NCBI GenBank assembly: GCA_038211505.1
Contig: JBBQVO010000202.1
Location: 1 to 5,691, forward strand
Source of the DNA: JBBQVO01 sp038211505
Lineage (GTDB): Bacteria > Chloroflexota > Dehalococcoidia > DSTF01 > JACRBR01
Length of the DNA stretch: 5,691 nucleotides
Direction: 5' to 3'
The notes beneath the pieces are model-generated. The model saw only the letters and a program-made list of their open reading frames with translations. It was not told where the DNA came from and ran no database searches. Made by a program: the position numbers and the translations under genes. How positions within the stretch are numbered: the stretch's first letter is position 1; each line of letters starts with the position of its first letter. Shown here one piece after another: positions 5,665-5,691 of the stretch.

Positions 5665-5691
5665 ATGCTGGGCACGGCGTCCGCGACCCGC
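5665..5691 (+). CDS. start of an unidentified gene, cut by the window end
   Basis: GGAGG at 5655-5659 lies 5 bases before an ATG at 5665, and the frame stays open for the nine codons available (MLGTASATR). It would be divergent from the small basic gene, leaving about 160 bases between their starts for promoters. Nothing can be said about function, and the open frame is too short to be sure it is a gene. Confidence 0.35.

Overview
The window is GC-rich DNA with compact genes, several GTG starts and strong Shine-Dalgarno sequences. It carries a deazaflavin/F420-type nitroreductase-family protein, a YceI protein and a bacterial beta-CASP RNA nuclease. This fits a high-GC soil or sediment bacterium such as Acidobacteriota, Gemmatimonadota or a similar lineage. 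The sequence alone does not fix the phylum.

Left part (1-2368), probably the end of an integrated element. A tyrosine recombinase (18-951, +) has all its catalytic residues, but they are split over two reading frames by one indel near 690-705. Convergent with it, 16 bases away, lies a six-helix membrane diguanylate cyclase with a GGDEL active site and an intact RxxD inhibitory site (968-2056, -). About 270 bases beyond its start is a clean 3' half of tRNA-Cys (2325-2368): anticodon loop with GCA, perfect T arm, acceptor 3' strand, U73 and encoded CCA. No working 5' half is present. This is the usual signature of an attR left by an integrase that recombines at the anticodon loop. If so, the element extends to the left of 2368 and the older chromosome starts to the right.

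Middle part (2395-3525, +). A weak terminator-like T-rich tract follows the tRNA fragment. After it come a deazaflavin-dependent nitroreductase-family protein (2477-2950) and, two bases later, a YceI lipid-binding-fold protein. YceI appears to start at a CTG at 2953, because its conserved N-terminal strand lies upstream of the first ATG. The two look like a small operon for lipophilic or quinone-type substrates. Bases 3526-3828 hold no gene that I can support.

Right part (3829-5691). On the minus strand are a small Lys/Arg-rich ORF (5366-5505), with a near-perfect SD but an apparent one-base loss just after its ATG, and then an intact 482-residue metallo-beta-lactamase/beta-CASP RNA nuclease (3829-5277). 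A new plus-strand gene seems to begin at 5665 and runs off the window.

I see no CRISPR array, toxin-antitoxin pair or recognised defence system. The most informative signals are the tRNA-Cys attachment scar beside a frameshifted integrase, the non-canonical YceI start, and the frameshifted small basic gene in front of the RNase.
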